NCBI GenBank assembly: GCA_036023115.1
Contig: JAYKKT010000086.1
Location: 16,321,501-16,385,500, forward strand
Source of the DNA: Brasenia schreberi
Lineage: Eukaryota; Streptophyta; Magnoliopsida; Nymphaeales; Cabombaceae
Direction of reading: 5' to 3'
DNA length: 64,000 nt
The translations under genes were made by a program, and so were the position numbers. Under the pieces are notes generated by a model. The model saw nothing but the letters and a program-made list of their open reading frames with translations, was not told where the DNA came from and made no database searches. The number at the start of each line of letters is the position of its first letter. Position 1 is the stretch's first letter. This document shows positions 12,337-25,361 of this stretch, piece by piece.

Positions 12337-12359
12337 CTGTGTATGTGGCCACTTTACTC

Positions 12360-12366
12360 TATAAAT
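12360..12366 (+). promoter_or_regulatory. Candidate TATA box, locus 1
   Basis: TATAAAT, preceded by a CT-rich stretch and conserved in the second locus (56024-56030). In both loci the following about 110 bp ends in a potential splice donor CTTCAG|GTGC (12480 here). This may be the promoter and non-coding first exon of the oxygenase gene; that is inference from conservation only. Confidence 0.4.
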
Positions 12367-12678
12367 ATCTTCATTACAACAGTCCACAGATCAACAAGTC
12401 TTTGTCTCTCGATTCCTTTCTGGAGAGCTATCTAATTGAACTAGTCCTCCACTTAATTTCTCCCTTCAGGTGCTTTCCTGAACTTGTTATACATATACAA
12501 TACATATATATGTATATATGCTATATGTACCTATACATACATATGTCGCTATTGTTCATGCAATTTTTCTTTCAAATTTGCTCTAGTTACGGATGTTGCT
12601 AGCCTAATTTCGTCTCTCGTGCCCTGCATGTTCAGTCACGTACGAAAATGGGTTATGGATGCGAAAACAGGTAAAATT

Positions 12679-12681
<3 letters not shown>

Positions 12682-12713
<32 letters not shown>

Positions 12714-12721
12714 TGTGTGTA
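12682..12721. repeat. (GT)n microsatellite
   Basis: About 40 bp of GT with one TTT interruption. The equivalent position in locus 2 (near 56334) has only about five repeats. Confidence 0.92.
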
Positions 12722-13299
12722 TCTAGGACAAGTTGGCGCGCTCTGAAAATGGTTCTAAACCGATGAGACTAATTAATTCGTCACCTTGCTCATATGCAGA
12801 TTATGGTAGGTCTTCACTAGTAAGATAGAGTATGCTTCTTTCTTTATTAAATTCATATTTATTTTCCACGTGAAAATCGTCAGTCTTTAAGTGGTAATAG
12901 TTAATAGCTTGTTTTATAACAAATGAATTATCAATAAGTTGTGGCTGGACATTTCAGGTAATAGATTAACTTGCAGTTTCTTGTAAGTAAACGATCATGT
13001 TGGTCCCTAGGATAGTGTGACCTAAGAAAAAGATCATTTTAGATTGCCAACCATCATTCGAATATGGGTAAGTATCTGACAATTTTTCTTTGATAAATGT
13101 ACCCAGAAAAGAGGTTATTCAGTTCAGGCTTTGCCTAATGTCGGGAAACAGCCAAAATACTTGTTGGAGGGAATCTTACGATCAAATGAATCAATGGGCC
13201 CTTCTCAAAGCGAGAGAGAGAGAGGAGAGTCTCACATATGGGCTTAGATTCCTGGACAAATTATGTGAAAAGCCTTGCCTCTTCAGAATGTTGCTTATA

Positions 13300-13890
13300 G
13301 TGAGGACCCAGGTTTTGTTCAGCCATTCACGTAATGCTACTTTTTTCTGATTCTTTCTGACCTCTCTTAACAGAATCTATCCTTCAGATCAGTCCAACAG
13401 GGATCACTGCAAAGAAATAAAAAAGTCTGAGCATAATTACGACATCCGTTTGACACACCAGAGAGTTTTGCTGACATTATTATGCATTTTGATTTCCAAA
13501 AGCCGTAAAGCTAGACTGACGGGGAAGTTTATATGTAGGACGACCAAGAACGTATTCTTTCTGGTGAATTTTTCTCATTCTTAATTTTCTACAGCCTCTC
13601 TAGGTTGAATAATAACTTATGGCGACATCATTTTCAGGCCTCGAATTGGTTTTATCCAAGTTCATCCATGCCTTTTAAATATATAGATCTGTAAGGGGCT
13701 TGTGCAGCTTCTTTTGGATATCATTGTTGGGTAACTACTTTTCCTTATAATTCTTTCATTTAAACTATCACATTATCTCTGAGAAGCCGACCCATATGCG
13801 CTTTTCTGCAACTGGGAAAGGACCACACTCAACCTGCACCATTGAAACTTTATCCTCTTGAAAGTTCAAAGTATGAATATGGAGTTCTGC
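13300..13890. repeat. Upstream-region repeat unit 2 (locus 1)
   Basis: Second copy in this locus of the segment found at 9478-9709 plus 11822-12336, and equivalent to 56880-57360 of locus 2. It is uninterrupted and therefore shows the original state of the target of the insertion in unit 1. Confidence 0.8.
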
Positions 13891-15043
13891 AATGATTGGT
13901 AAAAGTGCCAGATTTAAGCACATGCCAACGTTTGGGGAGGTCTAGCACGTTTAATTTTACCAACAAATTAATCTAGTCGATTGTATGCCATGAGGTTTAA
14001 TCATGTACTCTTTAGACCAGATCTCCAGCTTCGTATCTTTCTTTTTGTTTTCGCTAGACCGCTGGTTCATACAATTAGAGATCATATTATAAATGGAGAC
14101 ACGAAAGGCTTTCTCGAAAGAAAACATCAGCAGTTGAGATTTCGCAGGAAGGTTATCTTACTTCCAACATTATAGATATTCGAGATTAGGCTTTGGACTT
14201 GGTTTGAAAGAAGTATCACGGAACCGTAGATATCTATGTCGGACCCATTCGCAGTCATCAATTCATTAATGACAGAGGAGGAGGACAAGACTCTCTCACA
14301 CACACACATATATACCATCAATTGTAAGGTAGGCTTTTTCAATTTGCTGCTGCAGAGTAATGGTTCTGTCGGGGATAAGTCTTGCAATTGGCGTAGTCAA
14401 TAATCGCTGATGACGAACAGAACTGGGTGCCTCTAGACTGTGGCGCAAAACTCAGGGGACCTTCATTCTTATCCTGGTCGATCACAGAATTGCAAAATTG
14501 CTTTGTATTCATTTTCCAATTAGTTATTCCAGTTCATAGCTTATTTGCTCTACTAAGTAATGTTGAGGTAATGCAATCATATCTCATCCTACGTGCTCGA
14601 AATTCAGCAATCGAGTTCGCTATCATAATGCGAGTTGGTCCTTTGGGGGAATCATTTTTTAACTGTAACGCTCAGGTATGTGGATTAGTTTATGCAGAAC
14701 TTAACCGTCTTTATTCAAGTACCCCGTGTAGTACTTTATACTGAGTTCTACTCCTTTTATAATTGTATGTCCAAAGTAAATGTCCTAGTTGTACTGAACT
14801 GGAACTCCCCCCTTCTCTATCTCTCCTACAACCCTGCAGAAGGATGACGTATTATAGAAAACTGTTGGTTCATTCCCAGTGCAACGAGTCGCGGACAAAA
14901 CGGCAGAAAATTCCGGAGCTTTGCCTTGCAGCTAGATTTAAAAATTTCTCCTCTTTTTTTCGTCTCTGCAGTTCTTCTAACATACATCGGCAAGCTCTTA
15001 CGAAAAGAATCTCTAAGATAAATTGAAATCTCCTCCAGATCAA

Positions 15044-15070
15044 CCTCTCTCTCTCTTTATATATATATAC
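15044..15070. repeat. Short CT/AT microsatellite (locus 1 allele)
   Basis: About six CT and six AT repeats. The orthologous spot in locus 2 is the 160-bp CT/AT tract at 58449-58608. Confidence 0.9.
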
Positions 15071-15103
15071 GGAATACAAAGATGGTGTTATAATTTTTAA
15101 GAG

Positions 15104-15181
15104 GTAGTCAAAATAGTTTGACTGACCCCGTCTAGTATGGGAAAAGGCGTAGTTGTTGTTGTTGTAGTCAAAATAGTTTGA
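15104..15181 (+). mobile_element. 42-bp LINE 3'-tail insertion with 18-bp target-site duplication
   Basis: GTAGTCAAAATAGTTTGA is present at 15104-15121 and again at 15164-15181. Between them is CTGACCCCGTCTAGTATGGG, then AAAAGGCGTAG and TTG repeats, which is the LINE 3' terminus. Locus 2 has a single copy of the 18-mer at 58654-58671 and no LINE sequence, so it is the empty site. This is an unusually short retrotransposition product. Confidence 0.93.
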
Positions 15182-15325
15182 GTTAAACCGAGTTTAAACT
15201 ATTAAATATAGGATATATTGTTTGAGTAGATTAAGTCCTCATATGACAAAGCTATCATGCTTCTTGTTCTCCTTAGTTTGTACTTACAAATATGTTTTAA
15301 TCTTGCTTAGCTTTGTGTTCGCCAG

Positions 15326-15756
15326 AAGGAATTCAACCCTTCTTTCTAGAAGAGTTACAAGAGTCTGTTTGAAATTCAAATCGAACAGAATCATGAAATG
15401 GTCGTCAAAGAATGCGAGCAGCCATTGATAGACCTCGCTCAACTGAACGCCGGCAGCAGGAAGCGTCAAGAGTCCATAAGACAGATTGCGAAAGCTTCAT
15501 CTGAGTGGGGTTTCTTCCAAGTTGTGAATCACGGGATATCCAAAGATCTTCTGAAGAGGATGAGGGTTGAACAGCACAAGGTTTTCAGTCAGCCCTTTGA
15601 GAAAAAGGCCAATGAGCAACTCTTGGATATATCTTCGAATGCCTATCGTTGGGGCGCTCCATCTGCCACTAACTTGCAGCAATTCTCTTGGTCCGAAGCC
15701 TTCCATATTCCTCCCAGCAACCCTTCTGGCTTCAGACATGTCAACAGCACCCTCAG
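15326..15756 (+). pseudogene. GA2ox-like 2-oxoglutarate oxygenase pseudogene, exon 1 only
   Basis: Exactly 431 bp, the same length as exon 1 of the intact paralogue, with no indels. The start codon is AAG (15326-15328) where the paralogue has ATG, and codon 8 is TAG (15347-15349). The remaining frame encodes the DIOX_N-like N-terminal half, including ASEWGFFQVVNHGISKDLL and FSWSEAFHIP, with a normal splice donor CTCAG|GTATTG. An in-frame ATG at 15398 could start a 119-codon stub, but exons 2 and 3, which would hold all catalytic residues, are absent downstream; an LTR element interrupts intron 1 at about 16005. A transcript is possible, an active enzyme is not. Confidence 0.93.
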
Positions 15757-16004
15757 GTATTGCTTATGCACCTCCTCTTGAGCTTTACTATAAACTGGAC
15801 GTCGTTATTCTGACAAACTTCCAAATATATTTTCCGTATAGCAGGTCAATTAATATACGCAATTGTCGTGTTTTTTCTTTCGATGGTGAGATTTCTTTAC
15901 TTTTTAGCATTCGCATTCACGCTTCAAAGCTTTTTATGGGCTTCAATTTTCTGTCTCCCTTGTCAAGGTGCAATACTTACTTATGGCAGGCCCTCTTACT
16001 TTAA

Positions 16005-17640
16005 GGTTGGATTTAATGTTAATGAAGTTGGGTTAATTAAACTCATGTGTATTAATAACATTTAATTTATTTTGATATCACTAAATATTCAATTAATGCA
16101 TGATTGATATGTGTGAAAGTCTTAAAGTGCAAAAGTGACATGTGAAAGACTTGTGCATGTGATACTATGAGTAGACAAAGTTTAGTCTCATATTAAAAAA
16201 TGAGACAAACTCATGACTTTTTATATAATTATGAACCTTATTTCTAAGAGCTTGGGAGGACATGCATACCATATGGGTCAGATTTGGGTTTGGGAATGAG
16301 TCTTTCGGTCTATTTTTTTTGTATAAGAATAAAGTGATTTAGTAATGCTAGTTGGATAACAAAGAACTATGGGAGTAATAGGATCACTGGATATGTGTTT
16401 CTTGTGGGCGGTAGTGTTGTCACTTCAAAATTCAAGAAACAAACTATTGTGTACCATTCTACCACCTTTGAGATAGAACTATTTGTTTTAGATGAAACTT
16501 ACTTGAAAGTTGAATGACTTAATATGTCCCATTTATCTTTGGTAAAGAACTTGTTTCTTTAATTTGAGTACATTTTAATAGCATGAATACAATTGCTAAG
16601 ATCATTAGTTTCAAATATAACCAAAAGCAACAGAGACACATCCAAGTCAGACTAAAGTTTGTAAGGACTCGTGTGCGATTGAGTCATAGTTGTAGATTTT
16701 GTTGGATCCAAAAATAACACAATTGATCCTTTCACTAAGGGTCTATCACTAGCCTTAGTTGAGAAATCGAAGTTGAAGATGGGATGAAACACATGATTTA
16801 TTCACAAACAGTGGCAACCCAATCTAATTTATTGGAGATCTCATGAAGTAGATTCAATGTGATAGGAACAAGTTGTTGGTGAATAAGATTACACTTGTAT
16901 TATATGATACTTTCACTATTTATGTGTTTTTTCATTGTAAACCTAAAGTGTTATGACTGCATGTTTAGTAAGAGATTATTCTCTTAATGGAATCAAGTTC
17001 TAGGACAGGATGCTAACAACACATGCTTAGAGATTTCATGCTAAGTGTTTTACATTGTGTGGCTGCAATAGGAGAATTGGGTTGTTTCCTGAAATCAATC
17101 ATGATACAGGATATAAATGCATGTCATTAATGAATCACCCCTAAAGCTCATGTCATAACCTTTTATTATGTTGTTACTATTAAACACCTTTATGCCCAAG
17201 GTTTAGGTTTAAGATGTATGTTCACCTAGTTCCTATAATGGTAACATTGGATTACTCAGGTAACAGTTCAAAACGGAGGGTACCATTACTGAAAGTATAA
17301 TATGATGGCTGGTTTTGGATGACACTTTTACACTTCAAGACTTTGTGGGAGATTGTTAAATTTAGTGTTAATTAAATTGGATTAATTAAACTCATATATA
17401 TTAATAACATTTAATTCATGTTGATATCCCTAAATATTCAATTTATACATGATTCATATGTATGAAAGTCCTAAAGTGTAAAAAGTCACATGTGAGGGAC
17501 TTGTGTATGTGATGATTAAGAGGAGACAAAGTTTTGTCACATAGTGAAGAATGAGACAAACCCACATGTTCTTTTATACAATTGGTAGCTCGTGAACCTT
17601 ACTTTAAAGAGGGTAATTTTAGTATTTAGTAAAAAAAGAG
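16005..17640 (+). mobile_element. Internally deleted Ty1/copia LTR retrotransposon
   Basis: Direct repeats start at about 16005 and 17354 and share GGTTAATTAAACTC, then TTAATAACATTTAATT, TGATATC, CTAAATATTCAATT and GAGACAAA, over about 240 bp. They are the LTRs. The 17354 copy begins TGTTAAATTTAG and is preceded by a purine-rich GTGGGAGAT stretch, as expected for a polypurine tract. Between them lies a decayed copia RNase H end: TSGYVFLVGG-like at about 16388-16420, YHSTTFEIE, and NNTIDPFTKGLSLALVEKSK at about 16710-16770. Gag, protease, integrase and RT are absent. The 3' limit of the right LTR is uncertain. It sits in intron 1 of the pseudogene. Confidence 0.8.
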
Positions 17641-17877
17641 TATGGGATAGTAAAAAGAGTGTAAATAGTAATGGCCAAATGTTTGAGGTCAGAATTTTAG
17701 TAGGTTACATTAGGAATGCACTAGAAAGCCGTTTGGATCTTTCCCTTGTCCCGTTTCGCTCTTTTTAACCCCAGCTTGGAATGAAAAATAAAATCCTTTA
17801 TTAGTTTAGCATCGTGCAAAAGCTGCATTTACGGGACTCCTCTATTTAGTAATGTTCACGGAGCTGCCACAACTGTG

Positions 17878-18250
17878 ATTTGGTTTGGTTCTAGATGTCT
17901 GGTCGTTTGGTTCAGTTCAGTTCTAGCAAAACAAAACTGGTGGTTCTGTTCACAGTTCTACTGTTGGAACCAAACCATTATATATACGTGTGTATGTCTA
18001 AAGTTTAGTTTATATACATATACAGATATCTTGACAAGTTTATAAGTTTATATGCATATGAGTTTTATAACCTAATGCATATAAAATGTGGAACCGAATA
18101 CATTGTATTTTGCAAAATTCTTAAATAAGTAGAACCATGGCTTAGAACCGAACCAAACAGGAACCGGTATTCGGTTATTTAAAAGTTAAGAACCGAGACT
18201 AACTGTTTGGTTTGAGGTTGACGCTAGAACCGAACCAAACAGAACCATGA
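17878..18250. repeat. GGTTCGGTTC-rich inverted-repeat element
   Basis: TTTGGTTTGGTTCTAG near 17878 pairs with CTAGAACCGAACCAAAC near 18230-18246 as inverted ends. The interior also alternates GGTTC and GAACC motifs. It could be a degenerate MITE; no clear target duplication was found. Confidence 0.4.
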
Positions 18251-18289
18251 ACTCCCATACCTCTAATAACGCCTTCTTTCTTATAAGCA

Positions 18290-18580
18290 TGCTGGATCAA
18301 GCTTCAATCTTTAGGCTCGAGCTCGAGAATCTGCTCGAACATTGATGCCCACTAGGCTCATTTGAACTCGATGAGGGACTCGATCTCAAGATTGCACTCA
18401 CCAATGAGCTTGAAATGACTCGAGCTCGAACAGTGTGTGTGTAACATATATAGGTTTCTAAGCTTCCCAATCTGCGGTTTTTGTCCTTGAGTTTGGCTTT
18501 TGAGAAACTTGACCACGGATCAAGCTCGACGAAGTTGAGTCGAGCTTGAGTAGCTCGTGAATAGCTCGCTTGCATCCCCT
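18290..18580. repeat. GAGCTCGA-word repeat region
   Basis: Multiple near-copies of CTCGAGCTCGA, GCTCGAAC and AGCTCG. An open frame on the minus strand (18297-18575) is a by-product of the repeat. Confidence 0.5.
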
Positions 18581-19126
18581 ATTTGTAGATTTTGTGATGT
18601 CGTCATAAGAAAATATCTTGCAAGTTATTTATGATGAAACTGATAATTTACCAAAACCAAAGCTGCATCTTTTCACAAAACACGGTTGCTTAATCATGAA
18701 ATTGATAATTAATTGCCTAATCAACGCTCATTGATCACACTCAAGTCAATATGCTCGGCTCCATAGACCTCCACTCAATTAAACCCAGCTCAACTAAAAT
18801 ATGTATCTTCATCATACTCCCTCTTTTGCTAGCTTCTGCAATCTCCAATGGCACAAACTTGGATTTGACTTCTGCTAGCACTTGAGGTTTCATCAATCAT
18901 TGCCAAAGAATTATGATTGGTTTAAAACTTAGAACTTGCTCTCATGCTCAAATTTGTGCCTCATTGTCGAGAATCCACATGAGAATTCTCTTCTAAGACA
19001 TTCAACAAATAAAGTTGTTCTTTTTAACGCAATGTTTGCATTGAGATATAGAATAAGAGCACCACTCCCTGACGAGCATTTAGGCAACCCTTGCAATATT
19101 TCAAGTACTTAAAGAAATTCTACATA
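18581..19126. other. No gene seen
   Basis: No recognisable coding or transposon signal. Confidence 0.4.
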
Positions 19127-19143
19127 CATATACATATATACAT

Positions 19144-20640
<1,497 letters not shown>

Positions 20641-21097
20641 GTAGAAAGAGTGCTAATATAACTCCGCTCATGTAAGGATTACCCTTGCATTGCCGGTCCC
20701 AAGCCCGAATAAAGGAGGAGAGTTGTGTTAAGCTTCCGACAGCCAGCATAAAACTTTGTCGGATTTTTATAACATGGATTACAAAAATTATGAGCATTAC
20801 TTTGGGGCGTCCCCGCCTAGCGATGTGCTGCAGAGCCCGAATGCAGTAAGAAGTAAGCAAGAGCCACTACATTTTCGCCCGAATGTAGTGAATCAATTGT
20901 AGAGAGGGTTCCCACATCATTGACGGGTGTGGGTAAAGAAGTTAGTCTCGCTACATTGTCGCACGAATGTAGTGAAAAATTTTCAGAGAGGGTTTCCACA
21001 TTTTGATTATAGATGGATGAGGGGGGTAAGAAAGCTAGTCCTAGATAATAAGATTCGTATTGGTTCTTAGAATATCAGAACATTATCCGGTAAGCTA

Positions 21098-21622
21098 ATG
21101 GAGGTGGTAGATACTATGATTCGGAGAAAGATTCATATTCTATATTTACAAGAGACAAAATGGGTTGGAGAAAAAGCAAAGGAGATAGAGGATACAGGTT
21201 TTAAATTATGGTACTCAGGTAAAGAAAAGGGTCGAAACGGAGTTGGTATGATCATAAATAAAGATTTAAAGGAGAGTGTAGTAGACATACAACGATATGG
21301 TGACCGAATCATAACATTGAAATTAGTGTTAGGAGTAAAGGTTTTGAATATAGTTTGTGCTTACGCACCCCAAGTAGGACTAGAAGATAGTATAAAGACA
21401 ATTTTTTGGGAAGAGTTAGATAAGGTGTTTCAAAAGATTCCACAAAGGGAGATGATTTGTTTAGGAAGAGATTTAAATGGACATGTCGGTAAAGAGGCAT
21501 TAGGATATCAAGGGATTCATGGAAACTTTGGTTTTGGGGATATAAATAAGGAAGGTAGGGAGATTTTAAATTTTGCTATGGCATTTGATCTCTTTATAGT
21601 CAATACAATCTTCAAAAAATGA
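21098..21622 (+). pseudogene. LINE B APE-type endonuclease domain
   Basis: A 174-residue remnant of the apurinic/apyrimidinic-type endonuclease that nicks target DNA in non-LTR elements. LQETKW (residues about 19-24) holds the catalytic glutamate, CAYAPQ (about 87-92) is the core strand, and GRDLNGHVG (about 126-134) is the D-x-N box, with an arginine where LINE E has glycine. The real frame begins upstream (compare LINE E from 63133) but is cut here by a stop near 21069. It ends at TGA (21620-21622) where LINE E reads CGA. Plant gene predictions on this family are often mislabelled as craniofacial development protein 2-like. Confidence 0.85.
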
Positions 21623-21891
21623 GATGAATATTTAATTACTTATAAGAGTGGTTTATCACAAACACAAATTGATTACTTTATTTGTAGAAAAAAAGATACA
21701 GCGTGTTGTAAAGATTGTAAGGTAATTCCAGGAGAAAGCTTAACTACCCAACATCGACTTTTAGTTATGGATTTACAAATAAAAAAGTGGAAAAAGAAGA
21801 AAAGAGTGCATCGAGCTATTCAGACTAAATGGTAGAACCTCAAAAGCGAGAAAGAAGATATGTTTAAACAGAAAGTCCTGCAAGGAGATGT

Positions 21892-23738
21892 TTGGAATTA
21901 TGTTGGTACACCAACAATATGGCCATACATATTAGAAAAGTTGTGAAAGATGTGTTAGGGGTATCTAAGGGAGGTGTACCGGCACAAAAAGAAGCTTGGT
22001 GGTGGAGTGAAGTAGTACAAAATAAAATCAAGGCAAAGAGGGCATGTTACAAATTACATTATGCTAAGAAAACTAGTGAAACTTTAGAAGCTTATAAGAA
22101 AGCAAAAAAGACCGTTAGTGAAGCAAAAGCTAAGATTTGGAAGGACTTATATAAAAAAACTCAACTCAAAAGAGGATGAAAAAGATATTTTTAGGATAGC
22201 TAAAGCTAGAGATAAGAAAACTAAAGATCTTAATTATGTTAGATGCATAAAAGACGAGGATGAAAAAATTCTAGTGGCAAATGATGATATAAGAAATAGA
22301 TGGAAAAACTATTTTTATAATCTTTTTAATGAAAATAAAGATGTTAGTACTAGTTTAGGAGATTTAACCAACTCAGAAAAGTATATAAACCACAAATTCT
22401 ATCGACGTATTCAAAAGAATGAAGTCAAAGAGGCTCTTAAACATATGAAGGGTGGTAAATCGGTAGGACCGGATAATATTACTATAGAAGTTTGGAAAAT
22501 ACTAGGAGAAATAGGAATCACTTGGCTCACAAGACTATTTAAATACACTTATACCCATATATAAGAACAAGGGAGACATTCAAAATTGTGCGAATTATCG
22601 AGGTATTAAGTTAATGAGTCATACTATGAAATTATGGGAAAGAATTATCGAACATAGGTTAAGACAAGTATCAAGTACAACAGAAAACCAATTTGGGTTC
22701 ATGCCAGGCAGATCTACTATTGAAGCGATTCACCTTTTGAGACGTCTTATGGAACATTTTAGAGCAAAAAATAAAGACCTTCACATGATATTTATTGATC
22801 TAAAAAAAGCTTATGATAAGATACCGAGGGAGGTTCTTTGGAGAACTTTGAAAAAAAGAGGTACTCATTGACATATATTAACCTTATAAAAGACATGTAT
22901 GATGGTGCAAAAACATGTGTGAGGACTCACGAAGGAACGACAGACTTCTTTGAAGTTAATATTGGGTTACATCAAGGATCAACTTTAAGACCATACTTAT
23001 TTATAATGGTGATGGATGAGTTAACAAAACATATTCAAGATGAAGTACCTTGGTGTATGTTATTTGCAGATGACATTGTATTAGTAGAGGAGTCTAAGGA
23101 AAAAGTTAATAGAAAATTGGAATTATGGAGAGAAACATTAGAAAAAGCAAAGGCCTCCGACTTAGTAGAACAAAGACAGAATAGGATATATGGAATGTAA
23201 GTTTGATCATTTGGTTACTTCAGAGGACATAGAAATTAAAATAGGCACATATTGCATTCCTTTTAAGGAAATTTTTAAATGCCTAGGGTCAATTTTTCAG
23301 AGTGATGGAAGAATTGATGGAGATGTTACGCATAGAATTAATGATGGTTAGTTAAAATGGAGAGGAGCATCAGGTATTCTTTGTGATAAGAAGATACCAT
23401 TAAAATTAAAAGGTAAATATTATAAAGCAGCAATTAGGCCTGCCATGTTTTATGGTTCTGAGTGTTGGTCAGTTAATCATCAACATGTACAAAAGATGTC
23501 TGTGACAGAAATGAAGATGTTGAGATGGATGAGTAGTTATACAAAAAAAGACCGTATACATAATGAGGTTATTAGAAACAAAGTAGGAGTGGCACCAATA
23601 GAGGATAAAACGAGAGAACATCGTTTAAGATGGTTTGGACATATTGAAAGAAGATCAAAAGAAGAACCTATAAGAAGGTTAGAAAAACTAAATTTGGAAA
23701 GTATTAAAAGAGGTAGAGGACAACCACAAAAGTGTTGA
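21892..23738 (+). pseudogene. LINE B linker and reverse transcriptase (frameshifted)
   Basis: Pieces in different frames reconstruct the order seen in LINEs A and D: linker (21892-22179), the KSVGPDNITIEVWK RT0/RT1 region (about 22455-22500), QFGFMPGRSTIEAIHLL (about 22690-22740), FIDLKKAYDKIPREVLW, HQGSTLRPYLF, the catalytic FADD at 23063-23074, and the C-terminal MLRWMSSY and RLRWFGHIERR blocks to about 23655. The active-site box is intact, but the frame is broken at least three times, so no functional polymerase can be made. Confidence 0.85.
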
Positions 23739-24132
23739 AAGAAACAATAAAGAACGATCTAGCTTATTGGGAGTTAACTGCTACCATGGCACAAGATAGG
23801 GATCTGTGGAAACAAAGAATCCATGTAGCCGTATGGGAAAAGGCTTAGTTGTTGTTGTTGTTTGTAGAAAGAGTGCTCTAATATCAGCTGCCATTCAGGG
23901 TTTCAACTTCCAATGGGCGTTAACCAGACAGACCCTCAATTCAAGAGGTGGGCTCTCATGACGCAGTTGCATGGGCAGCCCTCCAACTGTTTGACATCAA
24001 AGAGGGCAAAAGTCCAACAGATTTTGTCACCTTTTTCCTTTTAGTACCATGGGGAAGCCGAAGCCAGATGCACGCCCCCGGTATCCAACTCATGACCATT
24101 ACCCTTTTAGTTGACACCCTAGCCAGGTGAGC

Positions 24133-24289
24133 TATTGAATTACAGACCAAAATCAACAAACAAAGCGCAGCAAACACAAAACAATGCCTTTCTTATGTTT
24201 CATATCTTCTTACCCATGTGGGAAATCATACGCCGGCTGAGACAGTAGAACGTTTTCTATTGAATTACAGGCCAAAATCAACAAACAAA
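24133..24289. repeat. 32-bp direct repeat, spaced 125 bp
   Basis: TATTGAATTACAGACCAAAA, then TCAACAAACAAA, at 24133-24164. It recurs at 24258-24289 with one mismatch. Function unknown. Confidence 0.75.
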
Positions 24290-24860
24290 AGGCAACCTCG
24301 GGTAATGACATCTAGAAAGGATATTTTCTTCCCTTTTCTGGTTTCAGCAGACAGGTTGACTTCCTGTGTTACATATCCTTTGAATACGAGAATGCAGGAC
24401 AAAGCAACTCCTGCCTGAGAAAAGCATTTCTGAGAATACATGTAATGTGCCTTATGATACTTCAGTTCAACTAGAACGCTACGTTAAGTTGGGCACAAGC
24501 TGTAATGTGACTTGTTCAATTACATGCCTTTGTTGAGAAGGCAAATGGTATCATTTCTGAGAATACAAGTAAAATAATTTCTGATTTGCAAATGGTTGCT
24601 AGAATCAACTCCATTGATGACTTCTTCAACTACATGCGAAAGAATAGAGCTTTTTACCAATAAATTCAGTTTGATGCTTTTGTTGAGATGAATAAGCTAC
24701 TCCAGTGAACCAAGCCTACCGTCAAGCGGTCTTGTGCACTCAATCAAATGCTAACTGTTTATTATGGTGATTCTTTGTGGTCCAGACACCAGATACCATA
24801 CGTTTTGCGTGCCAAATTTCACTAATTGTGTCCGCATTAGCTGTCCAAAAATTAAACCCA

Positions 24861-25361
24861 TCACCTGTCAAATTGGTTTCTTATCATCTCTGACACAAAC
24901 AAGATCATCCAAAATGTTGCCATCCATTTTATATAGGGAGACTCCCTCCATTTGAACATAGTGTTCTTGTGCTTCCTCCTCAGTTTTTCGAATGGAAGTA
25001 CTTCCCACTTCATGTAATTTGAAGACTTACGAGTTTCAGTCATGTCAGCTGATCCAGACATCTTGGTAACTCCTGGGTTCGCAGTGCCCCACACCTTACA
25101 GATCCCAAACTGTCCTAACCCTTCAGCACTAGCATCATCTTTCTTTAAATGCAATGCTGCTGCATGAGCAGCTCTGTTCATGTCTCTGCTGGGCACATCT
25201 GATGAATCTTGGTTCTGGCTTGCCCTCGTAGGTGAAAGAATTCTAATAACCTGCCCGTATCTCCGCACAATTACATAAAACTTAGTAGCTGTGTGCTCAA
25301 TACGCGTGCGCGTGCACACAAACAAAGAGCGAGAGAATGAGAGAGACGTGCACCAAGGCAC
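24861..25361 (-). other. Unassigned 166-codon open stretch, possible exon
   Basis: Read on the minus strand, the middle part (about residues 40-125) has host-gene-like composition (for example AEGLGQFGICKVWGTANPG) and is followed by a good splice donor context, CTC|GTAAGT, near 25030. I do not recognise the family. The ends look like intron read-through. A second open stretch lies upstream on the same strand at 25518-25709 (ALPNPVYVFQGIVLRKGAQ). Together they may be exons of a gene or gene relic; alternatively both are chance frames. Confidence 0.25.

Larger units (their letters stand above)
12337..16004 (+). repeat. Paralogous locus 1: segmental duplicate of 55985-59500
   Basis: Colinear with the second locus from the TATA-containing segment through exon 1 and about 250 bp of intron 1. 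Differences include a 42-bp LINE tail here, a 163-bp MITE there, several indels of tens of bases and a short versus hugely expanded CT/AT microsatellite. Homology stops at about 16004, where an LTR element begins. The direct orientation and 43.5-kb spacing point to a dispersed or tandem duplication later filled by transposons. Confidence 0.88.
20659..23863 (+). mobile_element. LINE B: full-length RTE-type non-LTR retrotransposon (inactive)
   Basis: Starts TAACTCCGCTCATGTAAGG, shared with LINEs D and E, and ends in the TTG-repeat tail. It is flanked by GTAGAAAGAGTGCTAATA (20641-20658) and GTAGAAAGAGTGCTCTAATA (23864-23883), a target duplication differing by a 2-nt CT indel. Order: 5' UTR, N-terminal tandem repeat, APE endonuclease, RT with FADD at 23063-23074, C-terminal domain, 3' tail. 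Inactivating changes include TGG to TAG near 21069, TGA at 21620-21622, TAG near 21834, frameshifts near 22170, 22860 and 23190, and TAG near 23350. Confidence 0.93.

Noticed and set aside
15398..15781. Downstream ATG as the start of a functional oxygenase
   Set aside because: All catalytic residues are in exons 2-3, which are absent at this locus.
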